A stretch of 64,000 bases of DNA, taken from the NCBI RefSeq assembly GCF_043290135.1, contig NC_134701.1, positions 201,009,101 through 201,073,100 on the forward strand. The letters are read 5' to 3'. The notes below the pieces were generated by a model. It saw only the letters and a program-made list of their open reading frames with translations. It ran no database searches and had not been told where the DNA came from. This stretch comes from Rhipicephalus microplus (Eukaryota > Arthropoda > Arachnida > Ixodida > Ixodidae). A program made the translations under genes and the position numbers. Numbering within the stretch: position 1 is the stretch's first letter; the number at the start of each line of letters is the position of its first letter. Of this stretch, positions 45,556 to 57,778 are shown one piece after another.

Positions 45556-47197
45556 TTAGGAGTCCTTGTAGCGTTGGAAAGTCGGATGTCTCATGCGTTG
45601 GATTCTGAGTTGTGGCTGCGACAGGCGCTTTGCTTCTAGAACGCGTGCTTCTTGACGGATTGTGACGGCGTGATGCCTGAGTGCTCGCGGTATGCAAGAA
45701 GTGCTTCCGCATTTTTCTTTGTGTTTTTCGTGGTGTTGCGGTCTGTGTAACTGCAGGAGCAGGGAGCGTCTCTGGCGACTTTCCTCTGTGCGAGAAAATT
45801 CAGCGTCTTGGAACAGTTTTTGGGTTGGAGATCTTATTTTCCACTGTTGTTCAATTGGTGAGCGTGCTTCCAATGAATTTCACGTTCGTCGATGCCTTTG
45901 ATGCAGTCTCTCTCTTTGCCGCATGAGTTTGTGGGCTTGGTTATTCTTGCTTTGCTGATATTGCTCAGGAGATGACTGAAGTGAAGCCTCTTGCAGAATT
46001 GTATATTCATTTCTTTCGCAAGTTGACGTGTCCTGCAGACAACTGGTGCATTGTGAACAAGTGTCTTGCTTATCAGGCATGGTTAGCGGTGCTCTATAAT
46101 TGCTAGCCTGCTCTTCAGAGGTTTCGGTGACGTGGTTCATTACGGGCGCTTCTGAAAGACAACTGCGTACGATGTTTGTTTATGATGTACCTCTCAACTG
46201 ATTCGATTCTTGAATTGGTGAGCACTGCATGAGGGTACCACAGGTGACGTGGTATCACCAGGTTCAAACTGCAGATTTTGGCAAGTCTGTGGTACCGTAG
46301 AAATGAACTCTTCCGACGAATAACATTCAGAGTTGACAGGTAGTTCATCAGGGTCTTCTTCTTCACTGTTCACTATAAGTGGTTCTTGCACCTGGGAGCG
46401 TGTGACGTTCGATGCGTCTGAGCCTTCTTTGTTTGGAGTTTCAGGTTGTTGCGCACTGGACGGCGACACCGCAATAGGCGTGACTCGGTCAGATTTCAGT
46501 TGTGAATGACCCTCTTTCAGTGCAACTAACGATACGAGCTATTGTGGCGCATGTATCTGCACAGAAGGGCCAGAGCCTGGCTGAGTAGCTTCCGTGTTTC
46601 TCACCTCTATATCAACTGTAATGAGCCTGTGAGATGTGAGGTCAGCGTTGTGAGCAACTGAACAGCCAAGCGACGGAAAAGCAGGAGGTGGTCGAAGTGC
46701 GCAAGATGGAGAGTACAGTGCACAGGGTGGCTCCCTGACATGAGTGCCACGGTGCCGTGATGACGATCAGGCAGCTGCGAAACGCGGTGCGGTGGAGGGT
46801 GCACTCTTCCTGTAAGCAGATCTTGCCGCCTTTCAGTGAGAGGGTGTCGATTCATTCTTGGTGTCCCAATGCGTGAGCAGTGTTTTCGACTGTGCCGACC
46901 GAGTGCGATTGTTTCCAGATGGTTGGCAATAAGAAAGTCTTCATCATAGTCGCGAAAACGGGCGATCGTATCTTCTTTGATCTTTTGCCACGATTCGTCG
47001 TTTTCGAATATGTGTGTCAAGTAAAACTCAAATGCCTCACCGGAGATGTAGTCAGTGAAGTTGGCCATCATCTCCCGTTCCAACCATGATGCAGCGGTAG
47101 CTTGGAGCTCGAACAGGTAAAACCAGTCCTGCACGGGTCCATCGTCCACTGCTCCGGTGTACTTGGGGATGTCAAGGTCGGCCGATGAATCTGTCAT
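45556..47197 (-). pseudogene. Retrotransposon gag-like relic, frameshifted
   Basis: From an ATG at 47197 the minus strand encodes about 100 residues resembling the N-terminal half of an LTR-retrotransposon gag: 'PKYTGAVDDGPVQDWFYLFE', W- and A-rich helices and 'IARFRDYDEDF'. The frame then becomes Arg/His-rich without similarity. Near 46750 the coding appearance moves to another frame (Pro/Ser-rich, to a TAG near 46518), then continues as an acidic stretch ending at 46194. Further open segments at 45880-46140 and 45556-45873 are Gln/Arg-rich. No protease, RT or LTR pair was found. Ty3-like origin is likely but not proven; a diverged host gene derived from gag is the alternative. Confidence 0.5.
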
Positions 47198-47440
47198 GGT
47201 TCTGGTCGTTGTATCCTGGTTGGAGATGATTCGGTAGTCTATGTATGGTCAGGGCGTCTTGTGGGGAACTGCTTCGATGATGAGCGACTGGTGAAGGGGC
47301 AGGTAGGTCTCCATCCTGTCGACTCGTGTAACGTTACGATGAATGGGAGACGTGGCCTGGCTCATACGCCATGTTTATATGTTTATTCCATTCTGACTTC
47401 TTTCTCCTTTACTTCTCCTAACCGTCCCTGCCTAATTACG

Positions 47441-47585
<145 letters not shown>

Positions 47586-47586
<1 letters not shown>

Positions 47587-48164
47587 AGCTTTGCTACAAA
47601 GGCGAAGCCGTGAACGCGATAGCAACAAATTGGAAGGTCATGCGCAGAATAGCAAGCAGACCGAAACGTGCCCCACGTTTCTCACGCACCAATGGCGCAC
47701 GAAACGTATTGACAGGTTCAGATGAAGGCGAATTAGCGTCTAATTTGTTGCTTCGCTGTGTCTGGAAAGCGCGCCTTTTTCGCAAACGGAGGCTGTGCAA
47801 CCATTGCAGTGGCATTTGTGCGTCCGGTACCTACAGCGGAACCTTTCCAGTGCAAGCCCAACGCCAGCCAAGTATTATGATCTTACGCACCGGCAGATAA
47901 CAACGCGTGAGATATCGTCCACTGACCTCCTCTCCACGGGCCAAAGTACGCGTGAGAGTTAGAGCTGCCACGCGCTCATTGCGCCATCTTGCCGATAATG
48001 CTGAAAACACGATAGTTCTCCCCCTAGATGCGCGCCAACAGCGGTAAGTGGTAGATATAAATAGCTTGTCGTTTGAAAGTTGAAGGAAGTACCCCTCGGG
48101 GGCTCAGTGGTTAAAGCCTCGCATTCATGACGTGAAGATCCCACGTTCGATTGCGCGGTGATCT
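47586..48164 (+). repeat. Third tRNA-containing repeat family, copy A
   Basis: An approximately 580-bp unit. It runs from 'agctttgctacaaaggcgaa' through 'cgtttctcacgcacc' and 'gccatcttgccgataatgct' to a tRNA-like end ('gggggctcagtggttaaagc', 'cgcattcatgacg', B-box-like 'cgttcgattgcg') at 48100-48157. It is collinear with the minus-strand copy at 54960-55572. The inverted-repeat element at 48165 begins directly after the tRNA-like part and may have cut the unit. Confidence 0.75.
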
Positions 48165-48716
48165 CTTTTAGGGGCGAAGCTCCTGAAAGTGGCACCCGTT
48201 CGTCCCTCGTAAGTCGTAGTCATAGTTGTAGTGTGTAACCAGTGTTACATTTTGACCTGCCAATGGGTGCTCATGGGAAATGAGAGACAGAAGAATTTGG
48301 CTTTTACTTTCTTATGGCTTGCGCTTCGTATCTAATTCTCACCTTTAACCACCTCGAGCTCATGGTATATACTAGTTCACTGTATTCATAGCACTGCGGC
48401 CCAACGCTCGCTAAACCTTTCTAAAACCAAGAAGGTTACGCCCAGCGAGTATAACATAGCAATCCTTTCTTGTCAGACAGTGCTCACTGTACATGCCAAT
48501 GGCTCCTAATTGGGAATGAGGGACAGGCTTTTAGTTAACGTTAGAATTCGGCTTTTAGTTAACGCGCACGCTGCGAATTTTTATTGTTTAACAACGCACA
48601 GGAAAAATCTCCCACCGGCACCACCTTGCAGGTCAAAGCGTAAGACTGCTTACGTACTATGTATACGACGAGCCGCTTCAAAAAGCTTTGCCCGTAAAAA
48701 AAAAAAAAAAAAACCT
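48165..48716. mobile_element. MITE-like element with GGGGCGAAGC terminal inverted repeats, copy 2
   Basis: The left end is 'ttttaggggcgaagctcctg' (48165). The right end on the minus strand is 'tttacgggcaaagctttttg' (about 48699). The interior ('acctttaaccacctcgagct', 'aacgctcgctaaaccttt') matches 12780-13050. A run of 18 A ends the right side. There is no coding capacity. Confidence 0.65.
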
Positions 48717-48944
48717 TGCATCAGACCTTACCGCGCGGTAGGACCGAAGATGGTGACTCGTTGCACCGCAGTTTAAAGAAAGGAAAAGTATTTAAAGGCG
48801 TCGTGGGCTGCGTTGTCGACACTTGCAGCGCGTTGACGGCTAAACACAAAGACGTAAAAAAAGTGAGTTCACGCTTGTCCTGCACGTGTATAGCTGTGCG
48901 TTCTTTTCGAGTGTCCTGCTTTGTGATTCAGCGGTGCGCGGCAA

Positions 48945-49040
48945 GTATCAATCTGCTTGTTGTTCTTCGAGTGACTTTCCAATATTCCGATATCGCATTC
49001 GTTGCTTCACCTTTGTGGCGAAACTGCATCTTTTACTTAA
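48945..49040 (-). repeat. Fragment of the third tRNA-containing repeat
   Basis: 'gcttgttgttcttcgagtga' ... 'cgcattcgttgcttcacctt' ... 'tgtggcgaaactgcatc' follows the same order as 55500-55570, the end distal to the tRNA part. 48717-48944 holds nothing recognised. Confidence 0.5.
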
Positions 49041-49179
49041 CAAATATACACTTTTGTCGAATCGATGTGCAGGTAAATGAGGCTGGTCTTGAATGAGTAG
49101 CTTTTTCACAATATCAACTGGTAAAAGCGATCAACGATAAAAGGTGCACGGATTTTCATCGGAACGTAAAGACGGTGAT

Positions 49180-49348
49180 TGAACGCACACACAAACACGC
49201 ACACACACGTATACATACATACATACATACATACATACATACATACATACATACATACATACATACATACATACATACATACATACATACATACATACAT
49301 ACATACATACATACATACATACATACATACATACATACATACATACAT

Positions 49349-49403
<55 letters not shown>
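49180..49403. repeat. Compound (ACAT)n-(AC)n microsatellite upstream of elongase duplicon 2
   Basis: About 39 ACAT units (49211-49365) followed by about 19 AC units (49365-49402), then an imperfect CA-rich border to about 49445. It is in the same position as the CA array before duplicon 1. Confidence 0.97.
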
Positions 49404-49410
<7 letters not shown>

Positions 49411-51129
49411 GTACATCCCACAGACACACATGCACGTGCGGCCAAACACGCACAGAGAGACGCAGTAGTGAGTAGAGCCTCGTTTACAGATATAATGTGG
49501 ATCCGAAGCCTCAATGAGACTACCCCTAAAAGTAACGAACCGAAGTAGGCCATAGTAGCGCTGACCCGGAAAAACAAAATTTCAATGTTGTTGAAGCGTG
49601 GCCTTCAGGCAACTGGCGCTTCCCTGTCAAAGTGAGCATTTCCTTGTTAAAATGCTTCCTTCTTATATTCTTTGTAATTTCGCTGAGCCAGACCCAGCTA
49701 ACCTTGGGCAGGTATAACAAGCAAGAATTTTTTGCATATACATATTAAACTGAATGTTATGATTCTGGAATTTCGATTAAAACCCTTCTTTGTGTGATTT
49801 GAATGGGCCAATAAAACTGATCAGCAGGAAATTAAGTTACGAAAACGCTGCGTGCAAATTGGTGAAAATTATTCGCTAGCTCTGTAAAGCATTAGGCGGA
49901 AACTTTTTCGCAGTTGGATCAACTTGAGCTCCCAAATAAATTATTTGAATACGATGGAAGACCAGCTTAAGCTGAGTTACTTAATCATGTCAGCATTTAC
50001 CGTCGGATTTGTCGATCGCGTGTTCAGCATCGAAACGAAGACGTGCGCAAAGATGTTAACATAAAGAGTGTGCTAAGCTAATAGGAAGAAGTTAGATCAT
50101 GTAATGCAGTAAGGGGATACTTCAAGCTGCGATAGGTTGCTGTGCCGAAAGCTTTTAGCACACCACGTCTAATTGAGTTACGCATACCAGACAGTGAAGC
50201 TAATATATTTGTACATGTAAAAACATAGACTTGCATATTTTTAATGATTATTGCCCTTAAAAATTACTATGTTGTTGTTTGTTTGACGATAAATAAGCAC
50301 TAAGTCATGTAAGGGTATGTTACAGCCGAGTTGTGAGCACCTGACTAGTCCTGGCTTGACTGGGCCGTTGCCTTCTCACTTTTCAAGCTTTCTACCCATT
50401 ACTATTTCAAATTATACTATACTATACTATATCATACGTAAGTACGCTCTGTCTTTTGTTTTTTGTTTGTGCCTGTTTCTACCTCTTTCTCTCTTTGCAT
50501 GTTTTTGTTTTCTCTTTCTCTCCTGTCCACTTTTTTTTTAACCTTCAGATCACGGGTAGCGATCGCGCGTGCAGTTTCATGATGATGACAATTTTATATA
50601 TATATACGATAAGCAGCAAACGTGGACCATAACAGTTCTGCTGTGAAATTGAGTATCAAATGGCATGAATATAGAACACCAGGCGGTTCAGGGATGCTAA
50701 AACGTAAGCTTTCTAAAGAAGTGAACCACTTAGGCCGCCTTGTCTATGCCAACGCGCTTTACGTTTGTCGGTGCGTCACGTAGAAAACCATTTCGTTGTT
50801 CCTCCTAGCAAAACAAGGATGTTGTGCCAAAGCCAACACAAAAGCTATCGTTGGCCAGGCTCATTTCAGAAGCTGTCACACACGGTGACTCCGCTGTCTC
50901 AAAGCATCCAGTAACGTATCCCATAATAAAAAAGGCTACATAATCTGCGCCTCGGGCAACAGGGCGTGACAGCCCCTCCTAGAGCATCAAACGCATTTCT
51001 TTTCCCAGATTTTCTATATGCCATCGCTTCCGGCACCATTCACCCTCCTCCCCTGCGAGATCGTCAGAATACTTCTGACTTAATTTGTGGCGGGCTCCGT
51101 AATGGAGTCTTATGCCTTGGCGGAGAGGC

Positions 51130-51137
51130 CATAAAAG
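51130..51137 (+). promoter_or_regulatory. TATA-like box of elongase 2
   Basis: CATAAAAG begins 93 bp before ATG 51223, the same distance as TATAAAAG in copy 1. The first T has become C, which may lower core-promoter strength. Confidence 0.55.
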
Positions 51138-51222
51138 CGCCTACTTGCGCGTCGCTCGGCGGGTAGAAGACGAAGGGGCCGCTCGCACAATACGGCGTTC
51201 GTCTCTGCGCAGTAGAGCCACG

Positions 51223-52056
51223 ATGGCGACGGCGACGATCGCAGCCAACGATGGCTTTCCGTTCTACCTGCCTCGGGACCCTCGCACCGCTAACTGGTAC
51301 TTCCCGGGCAACAAGCAGCTGATAACGCTACTGATCGTCGCATACGTCTACATCGTTAAGATAGGTGGCCCTCGGTTCATGAAGAACCGCAAGCCGTACG
51401 ATGGCATCAAGCCTTTGATCACGTTCTACAACGCCGTCATGGTGGTGTGCAGTGCTTACTACGTCCACGCTTTCTTCACGACCGCATACATCCGCAAAGG
51501 TTACAGCCCGATCTGCCAGGGCATCGACTTCGACGCCAGGGATGAGGACACCATGTATCTGCTGGGCCTGTACTGGTCGTACACGATGGTCAGGATACTC
51601 GACTTTCTGGACACCTTCTTCTTCGTGCTCCGGAAGAAGGATTCGCACGTGTCATTCCTGCATGTTGTACATCACTCCATGGTTGCCTTCAACGGGTGGT
51701 TCGGACTCACCTATGGTCCGGATGGCCAGGCCACGGCTTTTCCGGTCATCAATGGCTCTGTGCACGTGGTGATGTTCACGTATTACTTCCTCAGCTCTCT
51801 TGGGCCCGAGGTGCAGAAATACTTGTGGTGGAAGCGCTACATCACGCAGTTGCAGCTTATTCAATTCGTAGTGCTATTTGTGCATTCCCTGATGCCGTTC
51901 TTTTTCAAGTGCAACTACCCCAGGTCCCACTCATACATTACGATGATACAAGCTGTTTTCTTCTTTTGCCTCTTTATGAACTTTTACGCCACAAACTACC
52001 AGAAGGAGAAGACGCGTGTACCGACGAAATCAGTAGCTAACGGCAAGATACATTGA
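51223..52056 (+). CDS. Elongation of very long chain fatty acids protein (ELOVL family), copy 2
   Basis: A 277-aa paralogue of the elongase at 30475-31308, aligned without gaps at about 75 % identity (hand count). All ELO hallmarks are kept: FLDTFFFVLRKK, HVVHH (147-151), MFTYYF (184-189) and TQLQLIQ (208-214). The least conserved part is 161-180, a loop and membrane helix after the histidine box, plus the last 25 residues. An upstream ATG at 51112 is in frame and would add 37 residues. I reject it because the extra peptide is not hydrophobic or conserved, it lies upstream of the TATA-like box, and ATG 51223 ('agccacgATGG') aligns with the start of copy 1. It is a single exon. Expected role: ER-membrane 3-ketoacyl-CoA synthesis; substrate unknown. 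Confidence 0.96.
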   Translation: MATATIAANDGFPFYLPRDPRTANWYFPGNKQLITLLIVAYVYIVKIGGPRFMKNRKPYDGIKPLITFYNAVMVVCSAYYVHAFFTTAYIRKGYSPICQGIDFDARDEDTMYLLGLYWSYTMVRILDFLDTFFFVLRKKDSHVSFLHVVHHSMVAFNGWFGLTYGPDGQATAFPVINGSVHVVMFTYYFLSSLGPEVQKYLWWKRYITQLQLIQFVVLFVHSLMPFFFKCNYPRSHSYITMIQAVFFFCLFMNFYATNYQKEKTRVPTKSVANGKIH

Positions 52057-52900
52057 GGCAGGTTTGTTTTTTTTTCTTGGGCCTGATGTTTATTGGGCTT
52101 CTTCCGGAACTATCAGTGTTTGTTTGTTAAGTTCTTTTTTTTTGCTGGTGAAAAACCGCTGTATTGCTAACCTTGCTCTGCTCTTGAGACCCAAGTGCAG
52201 CTGCAAGACCGTCAAGCGGTTCGAGACACTAATGATGATTACTTGTTAGTGCTATAGAAATTTTTTCTCTAGTCCTAGCCAACAACGAATTCTTTCCCTG
52301 TTGTATGCGAACACAAAATACCAACCTATAAACGTCGAGGGGGCGTTTGGTATGTCCGAAATAGTGTTTCTGGTAACCTGGATCCCTATTTACGAAGAGT
52401 GGTCAAACTCATTTTTTTTTGTAATCGGAGGCTTCTTCCTACCCTGTCACTCAACATAACACTAGGCATGCAGCCAAAGGCAAACAGTGCTTACGAACAA
52501 CGTTTAGCTGTTCAGCTTCAACCGTTCCAACTAAAGTTTTTCATGAATGAAAGTGAACTTTTGACAGAACTTCTGCTGATCTGCACCTACCTCCTAGTCT
52601 TGTTGAATTGAATGTTGAAATGAGCGATATAACAATTGCGCCTGCATTTACGCTAACAGCAGTACATGATATTGGTTCGATTGCATAACATGGTGATCAC
52701 GTTGCATTGTCTTTGTGTTTATAGATGTTCTGTTCAACTTTGCTTTCTTACAAACACCCAAAGTAAAATTTGTTCCTATCTTTATGCTTATTTGTACGGT
52801 TCTTCTTCTACATTATGAAATGTGCTCCTAAACAAAGTGAAGCAAATTTCAAGCGAGAAGTAATGTAAAAGTGTTCAGTTCTTCATCGTACATTATTATT

Positions 52901-54014
52901 AGAGTGTCGAGGAATCAAACAGGATGAACGGACGGTAAGATATATTCGCCTTGTCAAAAGTTACTTTCCAGGGTTTTGATGCCAGTTCCGGGATAAGGCT
53001 GGGTGTCTGTGGTGTCTCAGCTGAGCGAGAGTTCGTAAACAGTTGTCTGCAATTGGATTAAAGTTAGTTTGTCACCCTCTACAGTAATACTGAGGTGTGA
53101 GAGTTGGTGGCCATAACCTATTCGTTGGCGTATGTAGGGCGTATTTGTTGTTAGCTTGGGTAGTTTCGTTGCGCTAAGCAAGCTAGTGTACATTTTCGCT
53201 GCCGCCAAGTCCAGGGTAGCCCTGGTAGACTTGTCGACTTTGTATGTTTGTTGCGAACAAATTTTTGACAGGCCAGGTTTATTTGCATCGTAAGTCCGCG
53301 TAGCTACGGCAAGAGATAAACTCACGAGTTCCAAGTACTGCTCAGCGTAAAAGTGTTTAACGCACTGTCCAAATTATTTGGCAGTCAACCCTCTCCTAGG
53401 TCCCTGGCATTGAGGCCACCCACCAGAAGGCTCGAGCTTTCGGCTCCTGAGTCCACGACCTAAGCCAGTTTAGAAAGAATAATCTAATGAAAATTTAAGG
53501 AGGCTATTATGTAAGCGTTCTATTATATACCGGGGAAGAGATCAAGTCAAATTACGGGAGGGAGCCTCACGGGATTGTTCGAGGCTAGTTTGATGGTCAA
53601 GTCGTCAGAATAGCCACGGAAGGTGCATAAAACAGGTTCAGGACCCATCTTATCATTACTATGAATGCAAAACCGTCTACACACGACTTTGATTGGATCG
53701 AAGCGCAAGCACTTGCAGCCGGGGATTCAAAATTAGCTTGCTTTTTGCCGAGCTTACCCCAATCCCGCACTAATAGTTCGAAATATTCGCCCCGAAACAC
53801 TCGTTCATTTGCGACGCCACCTATCACCCACTCAATAAATTTACACAAGTAAATTGTTGATCCCTCCCACTTTTCAGTCTCAACCCTTGAAAAACAATAA
53901 TTGCCAATATTCATGTTCGGCTATAATTTCGTATCCATGCGTTGAAAGCATTTCGGAGTTCCCTTAGCTTATCTAATAAATTTTGTTCCCTTTAGTTCTT
54001 TTGTTCGACCCTTC
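52901..54014. other. Unassigned sequence; unrecognised 105-codon frames
   Basis: Minus-strand open frames at 53017-53334 and 53597-53914 have non-random looking composition, but no domain that I recognise and no splice context. A degraded mobile element is possible. Confidence 0.25.
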
Positions 54015-54289
54015 CCCGCCTATGAGAGATTGATTGATGATTGATATGTGGGGTTTAACGTCCCAAAACCACTATATGATTATGAGAGACGCCGTAGTGG
54101 AGGGCTCCGGAAATTTAGACCACTTGGGGTTCTTTAACGTGCACACAAATCTGAGTACACGGACGTACAACATTTCCGCCTCCATTGGAAATGCAGCCGC
54201 CGCAGCCGGGATTCGAACCCGCGCCCTGCGGGTCAGCAGCCGAGTACCTTAGCCACTAGACCACCGCGGCGGGGCCCGCCTATGAGAGA
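54015..54289 (-). mobile_element. Full-length tRNA-derived SINE (Ruka-like) with perfect 15-bp target-site duplication
   Basis: 'cccgcctatgagaga' stands at 54015-54029 and 54275-54289. The 245-bp element between them is the reference copy for this window. On the minus strand it has a tRNA-like head with A box 'tggtctagtggctaagg' and B box 'gggttcgaatccc'. The head's acceptor-like ends gccgcgg and ctgcggc can pair over 7 bp. A body of about 150 bp follows, then a (CAAT)n tail. Both polymerase III boxes are intact. Confidence 0.95.
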
Positions 54290-54399
54290 ACGCTAACAGA
54301 AAATGGCACTCTGGGTGGTCGACAGGTGGCTATATGGTGCGACATCATGCAATTACACAACTTCATACGCTGGTCAGACTTCATTTTTCGGGCCTGAAT

Positions 54400-54745
54400 C
54401 ACTAACCTAACGGCAGGAGCTCGTGTGGAAGCAATTCCTACTACATTTACACCTCAGTGCAAGATGTGCCGAGACCCCGAGGCCAACCTTATTCATTTAC
54501 TCTCGGACTGTCTTAGAGTCCGTATCCACGGCAGCCCGCAGCGTTTGTAAATTAGCACTACGCAGCAGTTGGAGGCCACACCGCTAAGCTCCGACCCAGA
54601 CGAGCAGGTCTGCACCGTAGCTTGGCAATGTGCAGGGGCCAACTGACCAGCGACGCCTCCTCTCTCTTATCTTCTCTTCCGCATACCAGATTCTTTCTCC
54701 TCGCACTTCCCATTCCCCGTGCAGTGTTGTTAATGGGACCTCCCC
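54400..54745 (+). pseudogene. LINE ORF2 C-terminal relic (zinc-knuckle region)
   Basis: The + strand encodes 'TPQCKMCRDPEANLIHLLSD' followed by C (about 54453-54515), a typical LINE CxxC...H...C ending. After a stop come 'SSDPDEQVCTVAWQC' and a pyrimidine-rich 3' UTR with 'ccccgtgcag', similar to the 3' UTR of the element at 44797-44958. The frames are broken. It belongs to an RNase H-type LINE family. Confidence 0.6.
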
Positions 54746-54800
54746 TAAGAGAGACAGTTACGACACCGCACTTACTTCTTCCTTTCTATTATTCCAATAG

Positions 54801-54959
54801 CAATTATATGGACACTCTCGGCTGCATTTCGCCGGCGGCGTCGGCGTCGGCGTCGATGTCATGCCACGTATATGTATACGTGGCATGACATCGTATATCG
54901 TATATATATCATCGTATATATATCAAAGCGCATGAAAGAAAAAATCTCGAAAAAAGACT
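54801..54959. repeat. Repeat end with a perfect 38-bp palindrome at 54855-54892
   Basis: 'caattatatggacac' and GCC/GTC trinucleotides (54801-54854) match the repeat end at 41456-41520. It runs into 'gatgtcatgccacgtata', a 2-bp spacer and the exact reverse complement (54855-54892). TA-rich sequence follows. Confidence 0.6.
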
Positions 54960-55572
54960 CCGGTGCGCGGAATCGAACGTCGGACCTCCGCGTCATGAAT
55001 GCGAGGCGTTAACCAGTGAGTCACGCGAGAGGTTTTTCTTCCTTTATTTGAGCCACCGAGAGGTACCTCCGTCGACGTTCAAGAGGCAATCTATTCATAT
55101 CTACCACGTACCGCTGTTGGTGGGCATCTCTTAGGAGAGCTATCGTGTTTTCAGCATTATCAGCAAGATGGCACAATGAGCGCGCAGCGGCTCTCGTCTT
55201 TCACGCGTACTTTGGCTTGCGGAGAGGTGTGGGACAATCTCTCGCGTGCCCTTATTTCGCAGTGGCGAAAAGGAGAGGACCATACGTCTTGCGTGGCTTA
55301 GTCTTTACCTGGAACTATTCTGTTGTAGTTACTGGGCGCACATAGCTCACTGCAATCATTGCAGTCTCTGATTGCGAAAAGTGCGTGCTTTTCAGACACA
55401 GCGAAGGAACAACTGAGACGCTTGTTCACGTTCATCTGTACCTGTGAGTACGTTTCATGCGTCATTTGTGCGTGAGAAACGTGGGGCACGTTTAGATCTG
55501 CTTGCCATTTTGCGCGTGACCTTTCAATTTGTTGCTATCTCGTTCACTGCTTTGCCTTTGCGGCAAAGCTCT
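54960..55572 (-). repeat. Third tRNA-containing repeat family, copy B
   Basis: Minus-strand order: 'gctttgccgcaaaggcaaag' (55565), then 'cgtttctcacgcacaa', 'gccatcttgctgataatgct' (near 55170) and a tRNA-like end near 55030-54963 with 'gactcactggttaacgcctc', 'cgcattcatgacgcgg' and B box 'cgttcgattccg'. It is collinear with 47586-48164 but has its own extra segment 'aataaaggaagaaaaacctc' before the tRNA part. The B box is better preserved here than in copy A. Confidence 0.75.
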
Positions 55573-56836
55573 GACTTTTTTTTTTCAAAGCCACTCATCC
55601 CGAAATCAACGAAACCATTTTCACTGGTTTCCAGTAAAAGTACTGTCCTCCTCTTTTTCATGTTGTATACTTACACCGATGAGCAGACACTGGTGGACAA
55701 TGTCGATCGACTATGTTTAAATACTGTTTCAAACATCTTACATTGTTTTATTTCTTTGCTTCAAAAATAGAAAAAACACAAGCCCAAGTGTCAGATCACG
55801 CTGGCATTTGGAAAGAGGTCTTTCCCGAATCGCATATATGAGTCATTTGTAAGGCGTGTTAAACATCACCTTCGGAAAATTATACCGATGCGGACATCCA
55901 GAATTACGCAGATCTTGCTGAGAATTCTCTAGTATGGAGTTATTGTTCCACGGTATAAGGCACGGTGTAGTATAAGGTTCTTGTTCTGCGGATACAATCG
56001 AATCGTTTGTTTTGCACCGGCTAACGATAACTTAAGTGAATGGCTCCATTACGGGCGTACATAATTCTCTCACTCCTGATTGCATAGGCCTTGTGTAGTT
56101 CCGTGATGATAAATCACCTACATCGAAAAAAATATAGAAGAAACTACAGAAAAAATAAGTATGGGGGAACAGGGTGCGTTGAAAGCAGCGTTTTTAGGCA
56201 TGCCGTATGACTTTTTAACGACAAGCCTTTCTCAGAACGATTACGTCGCTCCGTGACAGATATGAAAAAGCCACTCATGTTTTCAATGCCATCATGAACT
56301 GACGTTGAAAAGACGGGCGTAAACTAAAACACAGCGGGCACCTTTAGCGACTCCAGGAAATAACGAGGTTTACAACGAGATTCTGCTATTATGCGCACTA
56401 TAAATTTTGTGTATTAAAGGTAAATGACATATACGGGCCGACTAACGAACCATTCACCTACGTACTCAGAGGACATATACTTTTCTTAATTACCACGCAT
56501 GGTGCACTTGCATTAATGGCGTTTTTTTTCTTTTCAGTGTCACTTAGTGATTCCTCGATGTGAAAGCGCCCTTCACTGAACGGGCATTACAAGTGAACGT
56601 CTTTGAGTTAAATGTGAACTAGATTTTTTTCCGCGTGTGCACGCCACTCTCCAAATGGGGTACACATGAATAAAGATTGCAGAGGACAGTTGAGAGAGGA
56701 GGAACTTAGGCTCGGCAGAAAAGTTGATACTACGAGAAGACATGTAAAAACATAGAAGTACGCACGTATATACAAAGCGCCGACTGCTGCCAATAATTTT
56801 TTTTCTTTATGGAGGCAGGATACTTACAATGATGAC
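55573..56836. other. Unassigned sequence
   Basis: No gene, RNA or repeat recognised. Confidence 0.3.

Positions 56837-57778
<942 letters not shown>

Larger units (their letters stand above)
49480..52900 (+). repeat. Elongase segmental duplication, unit 2
   Basis: Collinear with 29090-32270, and about 240 bp longer because of indels in the non-coding flanks. Nothing but the elongase is recognisable within it. 49803-50800 is the upstream region and contains a T/C-rich tract near 50445-50540. Confidence 0.85.

Noticed and set aside
48100..48157. Functional tRNA gene with CAT anticodon
   Set aside because: The B box is altered, the arms pair poorly, and the sequence belongs to a dispersed repeat also present at 54960-55572.
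51112..51222. N-terminal extension of elongase 2 from an upstream in-frame ATG
   Set aside because: It lies upstream of the TATA-like box, the peptide is basic and not conserved, and the paralogue starts at the position equivalent to 51223.
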